The notes beneath the pieces were generated by a model that was given only the letters and a program-made list of their open reading frames with translations, searched no databases and was not told the origin of the DNA. Positions 6,425 through 13,990 of a stretch of DNA of 16,024 nucleotides are shown here, one piece after another. The DNA lies in the NCBI GenBank assembly GCA_031282605.1, contig JAITDK010000327.1:1-16024 (forward strand). Reading direction: 5' to 3'. Within the stretch, counting starts at the first letter, position 1; each line of letters begins with the position of its first letter. Made by a program: the position numbers and the translations under genes. Origin of the DNA: Oscillospiraceae bacterium (GTDB lineage: Bacteria; Bacillota; Clostridia; Christensenellales; Aristaeellaceae).

Positions 6425-8395
6425 TTACTCGTTTCTCATGCGAAAGTCCAGCCGCGCCGGTATCGGATTCTCCTCTAGCGTAACGCCCTTCGCCTCGCAC
6501 AAACGCTTCCACAGATCGGACAGCGATATCTCGCCCTCGCGGACGTCGGTCAGCTCGATGTTACCGCGCAGTACGCGTTCGGCCTCGGCGGTCTCGCCCA
6601 GCTCGAGCAAGGCTTTAATCCGGAGTATCTTCACGCGACCCAGCGACGCGACGGCTTTCGGCAGCGATTGAGCCGCGCGGTTTGTATCGGCGTAGCGCCC
6701 GGCCTCGTTTAGCGCGGTAAGCGTCTCGATGACCAGCGGCTTGCTCGGGCTTGAGCCGGCCAGTTTCAGCGCCTCCAGCATTAGATCGGCCGCGCCTTGA
6801 ACGTCGCCCGCACGTGATCGCAGCACGGCCAAACAGCGCGCCGCCCACGGATTGGGTGTGCGCTCCATCGAACGCTTGAACTCCGATTCCGCTCTTTCGT
6901 TATCGAACCGATACGCGTACATCACGCCTAGATGGTATCGCGCGAACCAGTGATCGCCCGACCCGGTCTCTACCGACGCGTTCAGCCTCTCCAGCCACTG
7001 ATCGCTGACCTGGTACGCCGTCGGCGGGTTGAGAATGTCGCGGTTGGGCAGCGCGCCGAGCATCACTAGATCCTGCCATTCACGCTGTTCCGCCGTCATG
7101 GAGTCGGCCAGGAATCGCAGGCCGTTCGCGTGGAAGTCCGACCACCTCAATACCTGCTCCAGCGAACCCCATCCGCCGCCCTTCTGAACCAGTTTACCGC
7201 GCTGCCCTGGCAGCCCCTCGGCGAGCGCTTCATGCGTCGCCTCGACGCGCGTACGCGGCAGAGCGGTTTCCAACGCGTCTTCGACGGCCTTGGTCATTGC
7301 GTGCCAGTCGTCGCCGCGCGCGATCTCCTGGTCGATCTGAATCGGGCCATAGGCCTCCGTCCACTCACGGCGGCCGTTGCCTTCCAGTGGGAGGTGTTCC
7401 AGCTGGGTATGAGCCAGTCCCGCCTGTATCTCCAGGTAACGGCTGCCCTCTACGGACAAGAATTCCTGCCAACGCTTACCGCCTGCGTTCTGACCCCAGA
7501 CGAACAGCTTGCGACCCTGCAGCGTATCGGTCGAGGTTTGCGCCAAGCCATAACCGTCGCCGCCGACCGCCGCTATCCAGCGTCGCCGACCCTCCGGTAT
7601 GTCATAGAAGAAATCCATCGCGTGAGGCAGCGACGCCGGACGGCTGGCGTCCAGATCGCCGTAATGGGGTACAGGCACCTTGCTCAATTTCTTGGTGTAG
7701 TCGAACCGGTACGCCCGATCCGCCGGGACGATCACCCGCGTATCGGGACGCTCGTCAACCGCGATATTGCTCCACCAATAAACGGCGGTGTCGCGGTCGC
7801 TGGCGTTGTCGATCCTCACATGGATGAATAGCTGGCGCGATTCGTTCGGTAATACCGCCTCAATGCGGTAGACGATGTCGCGCACGCGTTCATACTGATA
7901 CATGCGCAGAATGGGCGCGCCGTTCTCAGGCTCTATCGCCTCGGCGAACACGGGCGACACCGTATATGGCGTGTGACCGATAATGCCGCAGTTCCATTCG
8001 ACGCCCCCGGAGATCCACGCGTTGCGTAAAGCCAGGTTGCACGGCTGGAACACCGGGTTGCGGTGCAGCAGTTCCCTGCCCGTCGTACGATCCACGAGCG
8101 ACCAGAGCCTCCCGCCCCACTGCGGTATAAACGTCGCCTCAATATAATCGTTGCGCAGTATAATCGCCTTGCGGTTCGACGGTTCCTTCCTGCGGTTATA
8201 TCCGTCTAGCAGCGTGTAGGGCAGAATGCCGTTGACGCGGCCCCAACCCATATAGCGCGACTCATCGGCGGAGATGGTCTCGTCCGTCTCGATCGAGGCG
8301 TGCGCGTCCTGCTTGGACTTGAGATCGGGCAGCGGATTCTCCTTGCCCAGCGACGCGGATGGGATGACGAGGGTTTCGTACAGCAGTTCCGTCAT
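6425..8395 (-). CDS. DUF5107 mutarotase-fold protein with C-terminal TPR-like repeats
   Basis: A 656-residue protein without a signal peptide, so probably cytoplasmic. Residues about 70-360 resemble the DUF5107 family, a beta-sandwich of the galactose-mutarotase type: IILRNDYIEATFIPQWGG, RLWSLVDRTTGRELLHRNP, GGVEWNCGIIGHTPYTVSP, FVWGQNAGGKRWQEFLS and YLEIQAGLAHTQLEHLPL. Residues about 470-610 are alpha-helical, alanine-rich and TPR-like (ARYHLGVMYAYRFDNERAESEF). The fusion of DUF5107 with TPRs is known in the family. It probably acts on or binds a carbohydrate; the exact reaction is unknown. It is the last gene of the operon, 69 nt after the SIS gene, with a modest GAAGG ribosome binding site. 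Confidence 0.8.
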   Translation of the reverse strand: MTELLYETLVIPSASLGKENPLPDLKSKQDAHASIETDETISADESRYMGWGRVNGILPYTLLDGYNRRKEPSNRKAIILRNDYIEATFIPQWGGRLWSLVDRTTGRELLHRNPVFQPCNLALRNAWISGGVEWNCGIIGHTPYTVSPVFAEAIEPENGAPILRMYQYERVRDIVYRIEAVLPNESRQLFIHVRIDNASDRDTAVYWWSNIAVDERPDTRVIVPADRAYRFDYTKKLSKVPVPHYGDLDASRPASLPHAMDFFYDIPEGRRRWIAAVGGDGYGLAQTSTDTLQGRKLFVWGQNAGGKRWQEFLSVEGSRYLEIQAGLAHTQLEHLPLEGNGRREWTEAYGPIQIDQEIARGDDWHAMTKAVEDALETALPRTRVEATHEALAEGLPGQRGKLVQKGGGWGSLEQVLRWSDFHANGLRFLADSMTAEQREWQDLVMLGALPNRDILNPPTAYQVSDQWLERLNASVETGSGDHWFARYHLGVMYAYRFDNERAESEFKRSMERTPNPWAARCLAVLRSRAGDVQGAADLMLEALKLAGSSPSKPLVIETLTALNEAGRYADTNRAAQSLPKAVASLGRVKILRIKALLELGETAEAERVLRGNIELTDVREGEISLSDLWKRLCEAKGVTLEENPIPARLDFRMRNE

Positions 8396-8464
8396 AATTA
8401 AGTTACCTTCTATCCTGCGGTCGTTCTTTTACCGTTCTATCGTCGTTCCGCCGCTATTGTGGTA

Positions 8465-9196
8465 TTAATAACCCGTCTTGGTATAGTTTGGCTCGACGAC
8501 GGTCTTGTTATAATCATTGCCGCCGGGGAAATTCGCGCTCTTGAGGATGCCTGGAACGATCCCCTTCGCGAGCAGTTCCTCAATGGCGACGGACGTCATG
8601 CTCCACAGTATATAGTCGGAGGCTATGCCCGACGCGGCGGCATAGCGCGCCTCTATACCCTCGACCTCCAGCATGGCCTCCGCGGCGGGCGCGCAGTTAT
8701 CCAACACGATGTCGGCCATCTCGTAGAGCTTCTTGCCGCTGGAGTGCACCGGCTCGACCGCGCGCGCGTACTCCATCGACGTGAACGCTATCACTTTCAT
8801 GCCAAACTTCTTTGCTTCCCACGCCAGATCGACCACCTTCGGCGTGCGTCCCGATACGGAAGAGAGCACGATTACGTCGCCCGGCAGCGCCTTTGACGCC
8901 TTCAGCGCGTACATGCCCAATCCCTCGATGCTGGTGTCGACGCTTGAGCGGTCACGGTCGCGCGCCTGGTTGTCCAAGTCCAGCTTATAGTCGAACTTTT
9001 TATAGAATATCGGCCCGCCGCCCCGGTAGAGCAGATCGTGCTCTATCTTGTGACAGATGGAGGACAGGTAGACCGCTCCGCCGCTTGCGACGGTATCGGC
9101 GACAAGCTTGCCCGCCTCTATAATCGCTCCGCGCTGGGTGTCCTCTACCTTCTTGAACAGGCTGTGTACGGCCTCCTGATATCGGTCTAGCAGCAT
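8465..9196 (-). CDS. SIS-domain phosphosugar-binding protein (COG4821-like), copy 2 of the pair
   Basis: A 243-residue cytoplasmic SIS-domain protein. The phosphosugar-binding signature appears as GDVIVLSSVSGRTPKVVDLA followed by KVIAFTSMEYA, then SSGKKLYEMADIVLDNCA, characteristic of the uncharacterised sugar-isomerase family COG4821 (UPF0309-like). Members bind or isomerise phosphorylated (often amino-) sugars; the substrate is unknown. Compared with its neighbour, the first helix region differs (SSICHKIEHDLLYRGGGPIF in place of GCSHAGLLALELYYRTGG), which suggests a specialised or heteromeric partner. The ATG follows GGGAGG with an 8-nt spacing, and the gap from the upstream paralogue is 35 nt, so they are cotranscribed. 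Confidence 0.85.
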   Translation of the reverse strand: MLLDRYQEAVHSLFKKVEDTQRGAIIEAGKLVADTVASGGAVYLSSICHKIEHDLLYRGGGPIFYKKFDYKLDLDNQARDRDRSSVDTSIEGLGMYALKASKALPGDVIVLSSVSGRTPKVVDLAWEAKKFGMKVIAFTSMEYARAVEPVHSSGKKLYEMADIVLDNCAPAAEAMLEVEGIEARYAAASGIASDYILWSMTSVAIEELLAKGIVPGILKSANFPGGNDYNKTVVEPNYTKTGY

Positions 9197-9231
9197 TGAG
9201 TAATCCTCCCGATAGTTTGTTTTGTGAAGCG

Positions 9232-9978
9232 TTAATGTCCCATATAGAATATGTGTTCCTTATACGTCTTCAGCATAGCCGCGTTATGCGCGTCCCCGCC
9301 CTCGACATTTGCCGAGACGAACACGGGCGGTATCACGCCGGTCTGCGCAATCAGCGCGGAGGCCTGCACGACGACCGCGTACAGCAGCGCCGCGCCGACC
9401 GCCGTCGACGTCGGGCCGACCTTCTCCGGTATGCCGGGCACCGGGATGGACGAGTCGCCGAAGTCGCCGCAGTTATCGATCACTATGTCGGCGCACTGGT
9501 ACAGGCTCTTGCCGGAGGGATGGCGCGAGGACACCTGCGTAGTCGTCGTCATGTTGGTCAGCGCGATAACCTTAGCGCCCTTCTCTCTCGCGCGCATGGC
9601 GACGTCTACGGTCACTGTGTTCCGACCGGAGACGGAGTGAACGATTATCACGTCGCCGGCTTTGAGCGGCGACGCGTCTATGATGTAGCCGCCGTATTTC
9701 TCCAGGCGTTCAATCTGGCTGGTGAATGTCGCGGGATCTACGTCCAGGTTCAGCCCCGGCGCGCGAATCGGGTTTATGTTGGCCATGCCGCCCGTGCGGT
9801 AGTAAAGCTCCAGCGCGAGCAAGCCCGCGTGGCTGCAGCCGAACGCGAATATGTTCCCGCCCGCCAGTGTGACATCGCGCAGCAACTCGGCGCCGCGCAG
9901 CAGCGCGTCGTGCTGGGCGACCTTCGCGTTCTGAAGGATCGACGTTACGTGGTCGATATATTCGCTTATGTAATCCAT
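9232..9978 (-). CDS. SIS-domain phosphosugar-binding protein (COG4821 / UPF0309-like), copy 1 of the pair
   Basis: A 248-residue SIS-domain protein closer to the classical UPF0309 pattern: NIFAFGCSHAGLLALELYYR and a GGMANINPI stretch near the N-terminus, the SIS core GDVIIVHSVSGRNTVTVDVA, KVIALTNMTTTTQVSSRHPSGK, and LYQCADIVIDNCGD. The family is thought to bind phosphorylated sugars. The N-terminal helix plus single SIS domain implies a dimer or tetramer. It sits 40 nt downstream of the sugar kinase, whose product is a plausible ligand. The start at 9978 is preceded by AGGCGGGTGA. The substrate is not known; an amino-sugar phosphate is inferred from the kinase type. Confidence 0.87.
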   Translation of the reverse strand: MDYISEYIDHVTSILQNAKVAQHDALLRGAELLRDVTLAGGNIFAFGCSHAGLLALELYYRTGGMANINPIRAPGLNLDVDPATFTSQIERLEKYGGYIIDASPLKAGDVIIVHSVSGRNTVTVDVAMRAREKGAKVIALTNMTTTTQVSSRHPSGKSLYQCADIVIDNCGDFGDSSIPVPGIPEKVGPTSTAVGAALLYAVVVQASALIAQTGVIPPVFVSANVEGGDAHNAAMLKTYKEHIFYMGH

Positions 9979-10019
9979 GCAATCACCCGCCTATCGTTAT
10001 TCCGTATTACCGCCGCCGT

Positions 10020-10994
10020 TTACACGCCGTTAATTCTATACCCAGGATACCTCCGCGTCAAGAATTCCAAACGACGCGCTTCGTCCCAATCCGGATGACG
10101 CAGCGCCAGTTCCCGCGATATACCCGCCAGCACCGGTTCGAAGTAAGGCCAGCGCACATCCAACCCCGGCGCGCCGACATTCAACCGCCGCCTGAACGTA
10201 TCGAACATGTCTGGATGCGCCTTCCACGCGCCGCCGCTGAGTACGCAGAACCGCTCGCCGTCAGCTGGCTGCACGCGTTTGTACAGTTCGAGGAAATAAT
10301 TCGACATATGCTCGCCCGCGTCTTGGAACAACTGTCGGGCGACCTCGTCGCCGTCGCGCGCCGCTTGCGCCGCCGCCGGAACGAACGCGCCGAAAAACCG
10401 CACATATGACGGAGCGGCGTACATGAGCCGGACGATCTCCCATATATCACTGGTATGCAGCGTATCCATGGCGGCTTCGACCAGTCGCGTCCTCGGGCCG
10501 AACCCTGCCATGCCGCGCACCGCCGCCCTATACGCCTGCTGCCCTATCCAGGCGCCGCTGCCCTCGTCGCCCAGCAGCAAACCCCAACCGCCCAGGCTCG
10601 CACCGCGCTTCTCGTCTTCCGCTACGTAGAACACATCCGATCCCGTACCTGACAGCGCGACGAACCCGCCCGGGCGCAGCGCCCCGGCCCAAAGACCTGC
10701 TTGCGGTTCTCCCAGCATAAACGTATTCTGCCGTTCATGATCGCGGTACGGCGCGAGGAGCTTCAGCAGTTCCTCGACGGGGCCGACAATGGTGATGTAT
10801 AGCGCGTTTATGACGGGGCGGCTGACGCCGCGCATGGTCTGATCGAGGCAGCTGCGCATGTTGTCGACCGCCTCCGCGAACGGGGTGTGGTTGACGTTGA
10901 CGCCCAGGCTTTTACCCTCGCCGATCAGGTTGAAATCGTCATCCGCGAGCGCCGTGCGGCATTTGCTGCCGCCGCCGTCAAAACATAGTATCAT
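10020..10994 (-). CDS. BadF/BadG-type sugar kinase (N-acetylglucosamine/MurNAc kinase-like)
   Basis: A 324-residue ASKHA-fold kinase. The phosphate-1 loop is FDGGGSKCRTAL (residues 5-16), the phosphate-2 loop FVALSGTGSDVF (about 111-122), and the family hallmark GGWGLLLGDEGSGAWIG lies at about 135-151. Late LSGGAW matches the adenosine-binding GG motif. This pattern fits the BadF/BadG/BcrA/BcrD family, whose sugar members phosphorylate N-acetylglucosamine or N-acetylmuramic acid (for example clostridial MurK). The exact sugar is inferred. The frame is open to a GTG at 11033, but homology begins at the ATG at 10994, which has AAGGCGGGGCAGGC upstream; the GTG has no ribosome binding site. First gene of the kinase-SIS-SIS-DUF5107 operon. 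No clear promoter was identified. Confidence 0.85.
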   Translation of the reverse strand: MILCFDGGGSKCRTALADDDFNLIGEGKSLGVNVNHTPFAEAVDNMRSCLDQTMRGVSRPVINALYITIVGPVEELLKLLAPYRDHERQNTFMLGEPQAGLWAGALRPGGFVALSGTGSDVFYVAEDEKRGASLGGWGLLLGDEGSGAWIGQQAYRAAVRGMAGFGPRTRLVEAAMDTLHTSDIWEIVRLMYAAPSYVRFFGAFVPAAAQAARDGDEVARQLFQDAGEHMSNYFLELYKRVQPADGERFCVLSGGAWKAHPDMFDTFRRRLNVGAPGLDVRWPYFEPVLAGISRELALRHPDWDEARRLEFLTRRYPGYRINGV

Positions 10995-11052
10995 GCCTGC
11001 CCCGCCTTGTGTTGATAGTGATAATATGCCCACGGGAATGAAAAAAATGGTG

Positions 11053-11080
11053 TTGATTTTCCGCGGCGTTTGAGTATAAT
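11053..11080 (+). promoter_or_regulatory. Near-consensus promoter of the antisense RNA
   Basis: TTGATT (11053-11058), 16-nt spacer, perfect TATAAT (11075-11080). The predicted start is around 11086-11088. There is no plausible coding sequence downstream on this strand before the terminator at 11141-11177, so it drives a short RNA. Confidence 0.65.
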
Positions 11081-11086
11081 AGAAGG

Positions 11087-11177
11087 CAGGGAGAGTTCAC
11101 TCTACGCGATTGCTGCCACGCAGCTTATGTACACTGATTAACCGCTGTAGGTTGGACACCTACGGCGGTCTTGTTTT
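11087..11177 (+). ncRNA. Candidate antisense antitoxin RNA of a type I toxin-antitoxin pair
   Basis: A transcript of about 91 nt is predicted between the promoter at 11053-11080 and the terminator ending near 11177. It contains a small hairpin GCTG-CCACG-CAGC (11112-11124) and the terminator hairpin. The top of the latter, UUGG, fits the YUNR U-turn motif that many antisense RNAs use to start pairing with their targets. Its 3' end reaches the stop codon of the small hydrophobic peptide gene on the opposite strand, so the two transcripts would pair tail-to-tail, as in txpA/RatA and the par locus (fst). No ORF of note lies in it. Confidence 0.6.
11141..11177 (+). terminator. Terminator of the antisense RNA, shared with the toxin 3' region
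   Basis: ACCGCTGTAGGT (11141-11152) pairs with ACCTACGGCGGT (11158-11169), 12 bp with one U-G pair and a TGGAC loop, followed by CTTGTTTT. The T-tract is on the plus strand only; on the minus strand the same hairpin lies within the toxin 3' untranslated region but lacks a good U-tract. Confidence 0.7.
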
Positions 11178-11274
11178 ACTGTTTCCTCTTCTTTCTCATG
11201 CTGAACAGCTTTGCCAGCTCGATGGCTAGCATCACTATATCCAGCAGAAGAGAGATGCCTTCATGAACCTTCAT
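11176..11274 (-). CDS. Small hydrophobic peptide, putative holin-like type I toxin
   Basis: A 32-residue peptide: a short polar start (MKVHEG), a hydrophobic helix ISLLLDIVMLAIELAKLF (residues 7-24), then the basic tail SMRKKRKQ. One membrane-spanning helix plus a charged C-terminus is the layout of Bacillota type I toxins (TxpA/BsrG/Fst and putative holin-like toxins); assignment to a particular family is unproven. The ATG at 11274 follows a very strong AGGGAGGGG site 7 nt upstream, and a promoter lies at 11363-11391. The start codon lies inside a hairpin (11254-11282), and an RNA converges from the opposite strand. No other reading frame here looks coding. The toxic action would be on the cell membrane; this is inferred. 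Confidence 0.65.
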   Translation of the reverse strand: MKVHEGISLLLDIVMLAIELAKLFSMRKKRKQ

Positions 11275-11282
11275 AAGGCATC
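11254..11282 (-). promoter_or_regulatory. Hairpin that encloses the toxin start codon
   Basis: In the minus-strand mRNA GATGCCTTATGA (11282-11271) pairs with TCAT (11266-11263) and AAGGCATC (11261-11254), 12 base pairs with a single bulged G (11262) and an AGGT loop. The initiator ATG (11274-11272) is fully base-paired and the Shine-Dalgarno abuts the stem. Such a structure would hold translation low until refolding or processing, as known for several type I toxin mRNAs. Confidence 0.65.
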
Positions 11283-11362
11283 CCCTCCCTTCAACCATGG
11301 ACAAATCCTTGGCATTCAGGAGGCAGCAATTAGCCCGCGTAGGATTCTCCCCGCCCGGGAGT

Positions 11363-11391
11363 ATTATACAGCATTTGGCAAACTGTTACAA
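11363..11391 (-). promoter_or_regulatory. Promoter of the small toxin-like gene
   Basis: Minus strand TTGTAA (11391-11386), 17-nt spacer, perfect TATAAT (11368-11363). The predicted start near 11356 gives a leader of about 82 nt before the ATG at 11274. The leader contains CCTCC (11323-11319), which could also pair weakly with GGAGG in the ribosome binding site. Confidence 0.6.
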
Positions 11392-11418
11392 GCCGGTTTT
11401 GTATTTTTTCGACATGAA

Positions 11419-11447
11419 ACGGGGCGGTTTGCATCAAACCGCCCCGT
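11419..11447 (-). terminator. Terminator of the LplB-LplC-SBP transporter operon
   Basis: A perfect 12-bp stem, ACGGGGCGGTTT (11419-11430) with AAACCGCCCCGT (11436-11447), and a 5-nt loop. On the minus strand it begins 30 nt after the stop of the solute-binding protein and is followed by TTTCATGTC, a weak U-tract. It isolates the transporter operon from the toxin-like gene downstream. Confidence 0.65.
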
Positions 11448-11476
11448 CGCGCGTCAGAGACGCCGCTTATATCCCG

Positions 11477-13000
11477 TTATTGCGCAGCCTTCCATTCATC
11501 GATCTGGCGCTGCACCTCGGCGACTATCACCTCGGAGCCGTTCTGTACCAGTTTCGCGCGGAATTCTTCGACCACCTCAATAACCTCATCCTGGCTGCCG
11601 GATTGGCCGTTCGTCAATTCCTTCTGATATTCCTGCACGACGCTGGATACCGCGGCGACTTGGTTCGCCACCGGCGAGGGATCGAACACGAAGCCCATGT
11701 GCGGAGGCAGCAGAGCCTTTTGGTTGTACTCGACCATTTGTTTCATCAGCAGGTTGTCCGGCCCGACGAGTTCTTCCGGCGCGTTGACGATAGTCAGGTT
11801 GCCGGCGGGCGCCATATACCAGTAGTAGTACGCGCGGTTGCCCGGATCCTCGTTCGTGGTGCCTTTGAACGTCATCTTGCCTTCCTCGTCGCGGGTCCAG
11901 TGAATACCCTCGACGCCGAAGCGCAGCATCGTCGCCACGAACGGATCGGTGTTGACCAGTTCCAGCACCTTCATAGCGTTGACGGGGTTCGCGCAATTGG
12001 CGGAGATGGCCGTGCCCGCCGAGTGCAGGTTATCCGTCGCGGTCCAGATATGATCGCTCATGCGCATCTTGGTAACGAACTGATCACTGTACAGATGCTC
12101 CTGCATGTACAGATAGCCCCAGCCCGTGCTCGCGAACATCGAGCCGTCCTTCTGCCAGTCGGTATGGTCGGTGTAATCGTACGCCATTATGCCGTCCTCG
12201 ACCATGCGCTGCTGCTGCAGGCAGAAATCGAGGTACTCGGGCGTCTCATAGAAGTTGAACACGGTCTCGGGATCGTAGCCTTCTATGTCCATGATCCCGT
12301 CAATATTGCAGACCGCAACATAGTTCTCGTTTAGATAGATTTCAAACGCGAAGTTATATGGCTCGATCCGGTTGTTGCTCCACAGCACAGGCTGGTCGGC
12401 CCATTCCGGATGCGCGGCGTCGCGCTTTTCCTTGGCTTCGCGCAGCAGCGGCTCCAAGTCGCGGAAGCTGTGATACTCGCCCTGCATCGGGTCGATACCC
12501 AGTTCCTGCGCCATCGTATCGTTATAGATCATCGAAATGTAGTATCCGTTGTCCTTCAGCGTCGGGATGCCGTAGATGTGGCCGTTGATCTTCATCGCGT
12601 TCCACATGCCATCGCTGAACAGCGCCTTCGTGCCCGTGCCGACGGTGTCGAGCAGCTCGTCCAGCGGATAGAACGAACCGCGCCGAGACTCAATAACGTA
12701 ATCCGACTTGGACTGCGAGCCAAAGCCTACGATGCCCAGATCCTGTCCGGACGCCAGCATCGTGCCCATGCGCTGCTCCCATTCCTTGGTCTCAAGGAAT
12801 ATGATGTTAACTTCAGTATTGATCTTTTCCTTGAGGTATTCATTGAGCGCGTCGTTCGCGGTGGCTAGATCCTTGGCGGGGGTCAAGCCGATGTACCAGT
12901 CGATCTTCGCGTACGGCGTTTCCTCGGCAGTAGTGGCCGCAGGCGCGCACAGCGTCAGCATCAACGCCAGCGCCAGCATCAAGGGAATACATTTCTTCAT
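11477..13000 (-). CDS. Carbohydrate ABC transporter solute-binding protein with C-terminal DUF3502 (LplA-like)
   Basis: A 507-residue extracellular solute-binding protein. It has a signal peptide (MKKCIPLMLALALMLTLC, residues 1-18, then APAATTAEE). The body has FYPLDELLDTVGTGTKALF, MWNAMKINGHIYGIPTLKDN and similar family 1 stretches. From about residue 440 the DUF3502-like tail reads GFVFDPSPVANQVAAVSSV, YQKELTNGQSGSQDEVIEVV and FRAKLVQNGSEVIVAEVQRQ. It delivers a sugar or oligosaccharide to the two permeases encoded upstream. Cys18 is preceded by LTL, a poor lipobox, so lipid anchoring is uncertain. An open frame extends to 13285, but the ATG at 13000 has GAGGAGG upstream and starts the signal peptide. 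Last gene of the operon, 17 nt after the second permease. Confidence 0.88.
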   Translation of the reverse strand: MKKCIPLMLALALMLTLCAPAATTAEETPYAKIDWYIGLTPAKDLATANDALNEYLKEKINTEVNIIFLETKEWEQRMGTMLASGQDLGIVGFGSQSKSDYVIESRRGSFYPLDELLDTVGTGTKALFSDGMWNAMKINGHIYGIPTLKDNGYYISMIYNDTMAQELGIDPMQGEYHSFRDLEPLLREAKEKRDAAHPEWADQPVLWSNNRIEPYNFAFEIYLNENYVAVCNIDGIMDIEGYDPETVFNFYETPEYLDFCLQQQRMVEDGIMAYDYTDHTDWQKDGSMFASTGWGYLYMQEHLYSDQFVTKMRMSDHIWTATDNLHSAGTAISANCANPVNAMKVLELVNTDPFVATMLRFGVEGIHWTRDEEGKMTFKGTTNEDPGNRAYYYWYMAPAGNLTIVNAPEELVGPDNLLMKQMVEYNQKALLPPHMGFVFDPSPVANQVAAVSSVVQEYQKELTNGQSGSQDEVIEVVEEFRAKLVQNGSEVIVAEVQRQIDEWKAAQ

Positions 13001-13017
13001 GGTATGGTAATCCTCCT

Positions 13018-13965
13018 CTATTCCTTTATGCCGCCCAGCGTTAACCCGTGAACGAAGTAACGCTGGAAAAACGGATACGTGACCAGCATGGGCAGCACGA
13101 TAATCAGCGTGCACGCCATGCGCAGGTTTTGGTCGGGCAGCTGCTTGAGCAGCGCGACGCCGTCCGGCGTGCCCGCTATGCCGGAGTTGGATTTCAGGAA
13201 TTCGATGGACATCTGCATCTTTTGGAGCATCGTCTGCAGTGGCACGAGCTTCGGATTGATGATATAGAGCATTCCAATGAACCAATCGTTCCAGCGGTTG
13301 ACCACGTTGAACAATCCGATCGTCGCCAGCCCCGCCTTGAACAACGGCAGCGTGATCCTGACGAATACGGTGAAGTGTCCCGCGCCGTCGATCCGCGCGG
13401 CCTCAAACAGCGAATCCGGTATCGTGGTCATGATGAATGTCCGCAGTATTATCACGTTGTACGCGTTGATGATACCGGGTAGCAGGAACACCCAAATGGT
13501 GTTATTGATCTTCAGATACCGCGTATTCAATATGTAGCCGGGCACCAGTCCGCCGGAGAAGAGCATCGTGAAAAACAGCAGCCACGTGAAGAACCGCCGC
13601 GCGACGAACCGTTTCTGGGCTATAACGAACGCGAACATGCTCATCACGGAAAGGCTCATCACCGTCCCGGCTATCGTGTAAAACACCGTTATAACAAACG
13701 AGTCCATTACCTGACTGCCCATCTTGCCCAAATGGTTGTACGCCTGAAGCGACCATTCAATCGGGAAGAACGAATAGCCTGCGTTCGCGACCGACGCCTC
13801 GCTGGAGAACGACACGATCGCGACCAAAACTATCGGCAGCACCATCGCCAGCGAGACTACGCACAGTACCGTCGTAAATATGACGTTCCAGACGGGCGAT
13901 ATACGGTTGAACCGCGACACGCCAGTCTCGCGCATGGGAATAACAGGCTTGACAGCGGCGTCCAT
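13018..13965 (-). CDS. Carbohydrate ABC transporter permease, LplC/YtcP type
   Basis: A 315-residue inner-membrane permease with about six hydrophobic segments (about 27-53, 90-117, 124-140, 157-175, a segment near 210-225 and 280-300). The EAA loop that contacts the ATPase is EAARIDGAGHFTVFVRITLP at about 188-207. The C-terminus FFQRYFVHGLTLGGIKE is typical of the CUT1 (MalG/LplC) subfamily. The partner permease is 25 nt upstream and the binding protein 17 nt downstream. The ATG follows AGGAGGG with a 6-nt spacing. No ATPase gene is in the operon, so a shared MsmK-type ATPase encoded elsewhere is likely (inference from other Bacillota CUT1 systems). Confidence 0.92.
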   Translation of the reverse strand: MDAAVKPVIPMRETGVSRFNRISPVWNVIFTTVLCVVSLAMVLPIVLVAIVSFSSEASVANAGYSFFPIEWSLQAYNHLGKMGSQVMDSFVITVFYTIAGTVMSLSVMSMFAFVIAQKRFVARRFFTWLLFFTMLFSGGLVPGYILNTRYLKINNTIWVFLLPGIINAYNVIILRTFIMTTIPDSLFEAARIDGAGHFTVFVRITLPLFKAGLATIGLFNVVNRWNDWFIGMLYIINPKLVPLQTMLQKMQMSIEFLKSNSGIAGTPDGVALLKQLPDQNLRMACTLIIVLPMLVTYPFFQRYFVHGLTLGGIKE

Positions 13966-13990
13966 CGCATTCCCTCCTGTATATATGATA

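Noticed and set aside
9196..10098. A 300-codon plus-strand frame opposite the first SIS gene
   Set aside because: Antisense shadow of a recognisable SIS-domain gene with no motif of its own.
10995..11033. GTG start of the kinase 13 codons upstream
   Set aside because: No ribosome binding site, and the ATP-binding loop normally sits a few residues from the N-terminus, as it does from the ATG at 10994.
11297..12334. A 345-codon plus-strand frame opposite the LplA-like gene
   Set aside because: Mirror of a well-supported minus-strand gene in GC-rich DNA; rich in His/Arg/Val, no family resemblance and no ribosome binding site.
13001..13285. N-terminal extension of the LplA-like binding protein frame by 95 codons
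   Set aside because: It overlaps the upstream permease gene in another frame, and the signal peptide with a GAGGAGG site begins at 13000.
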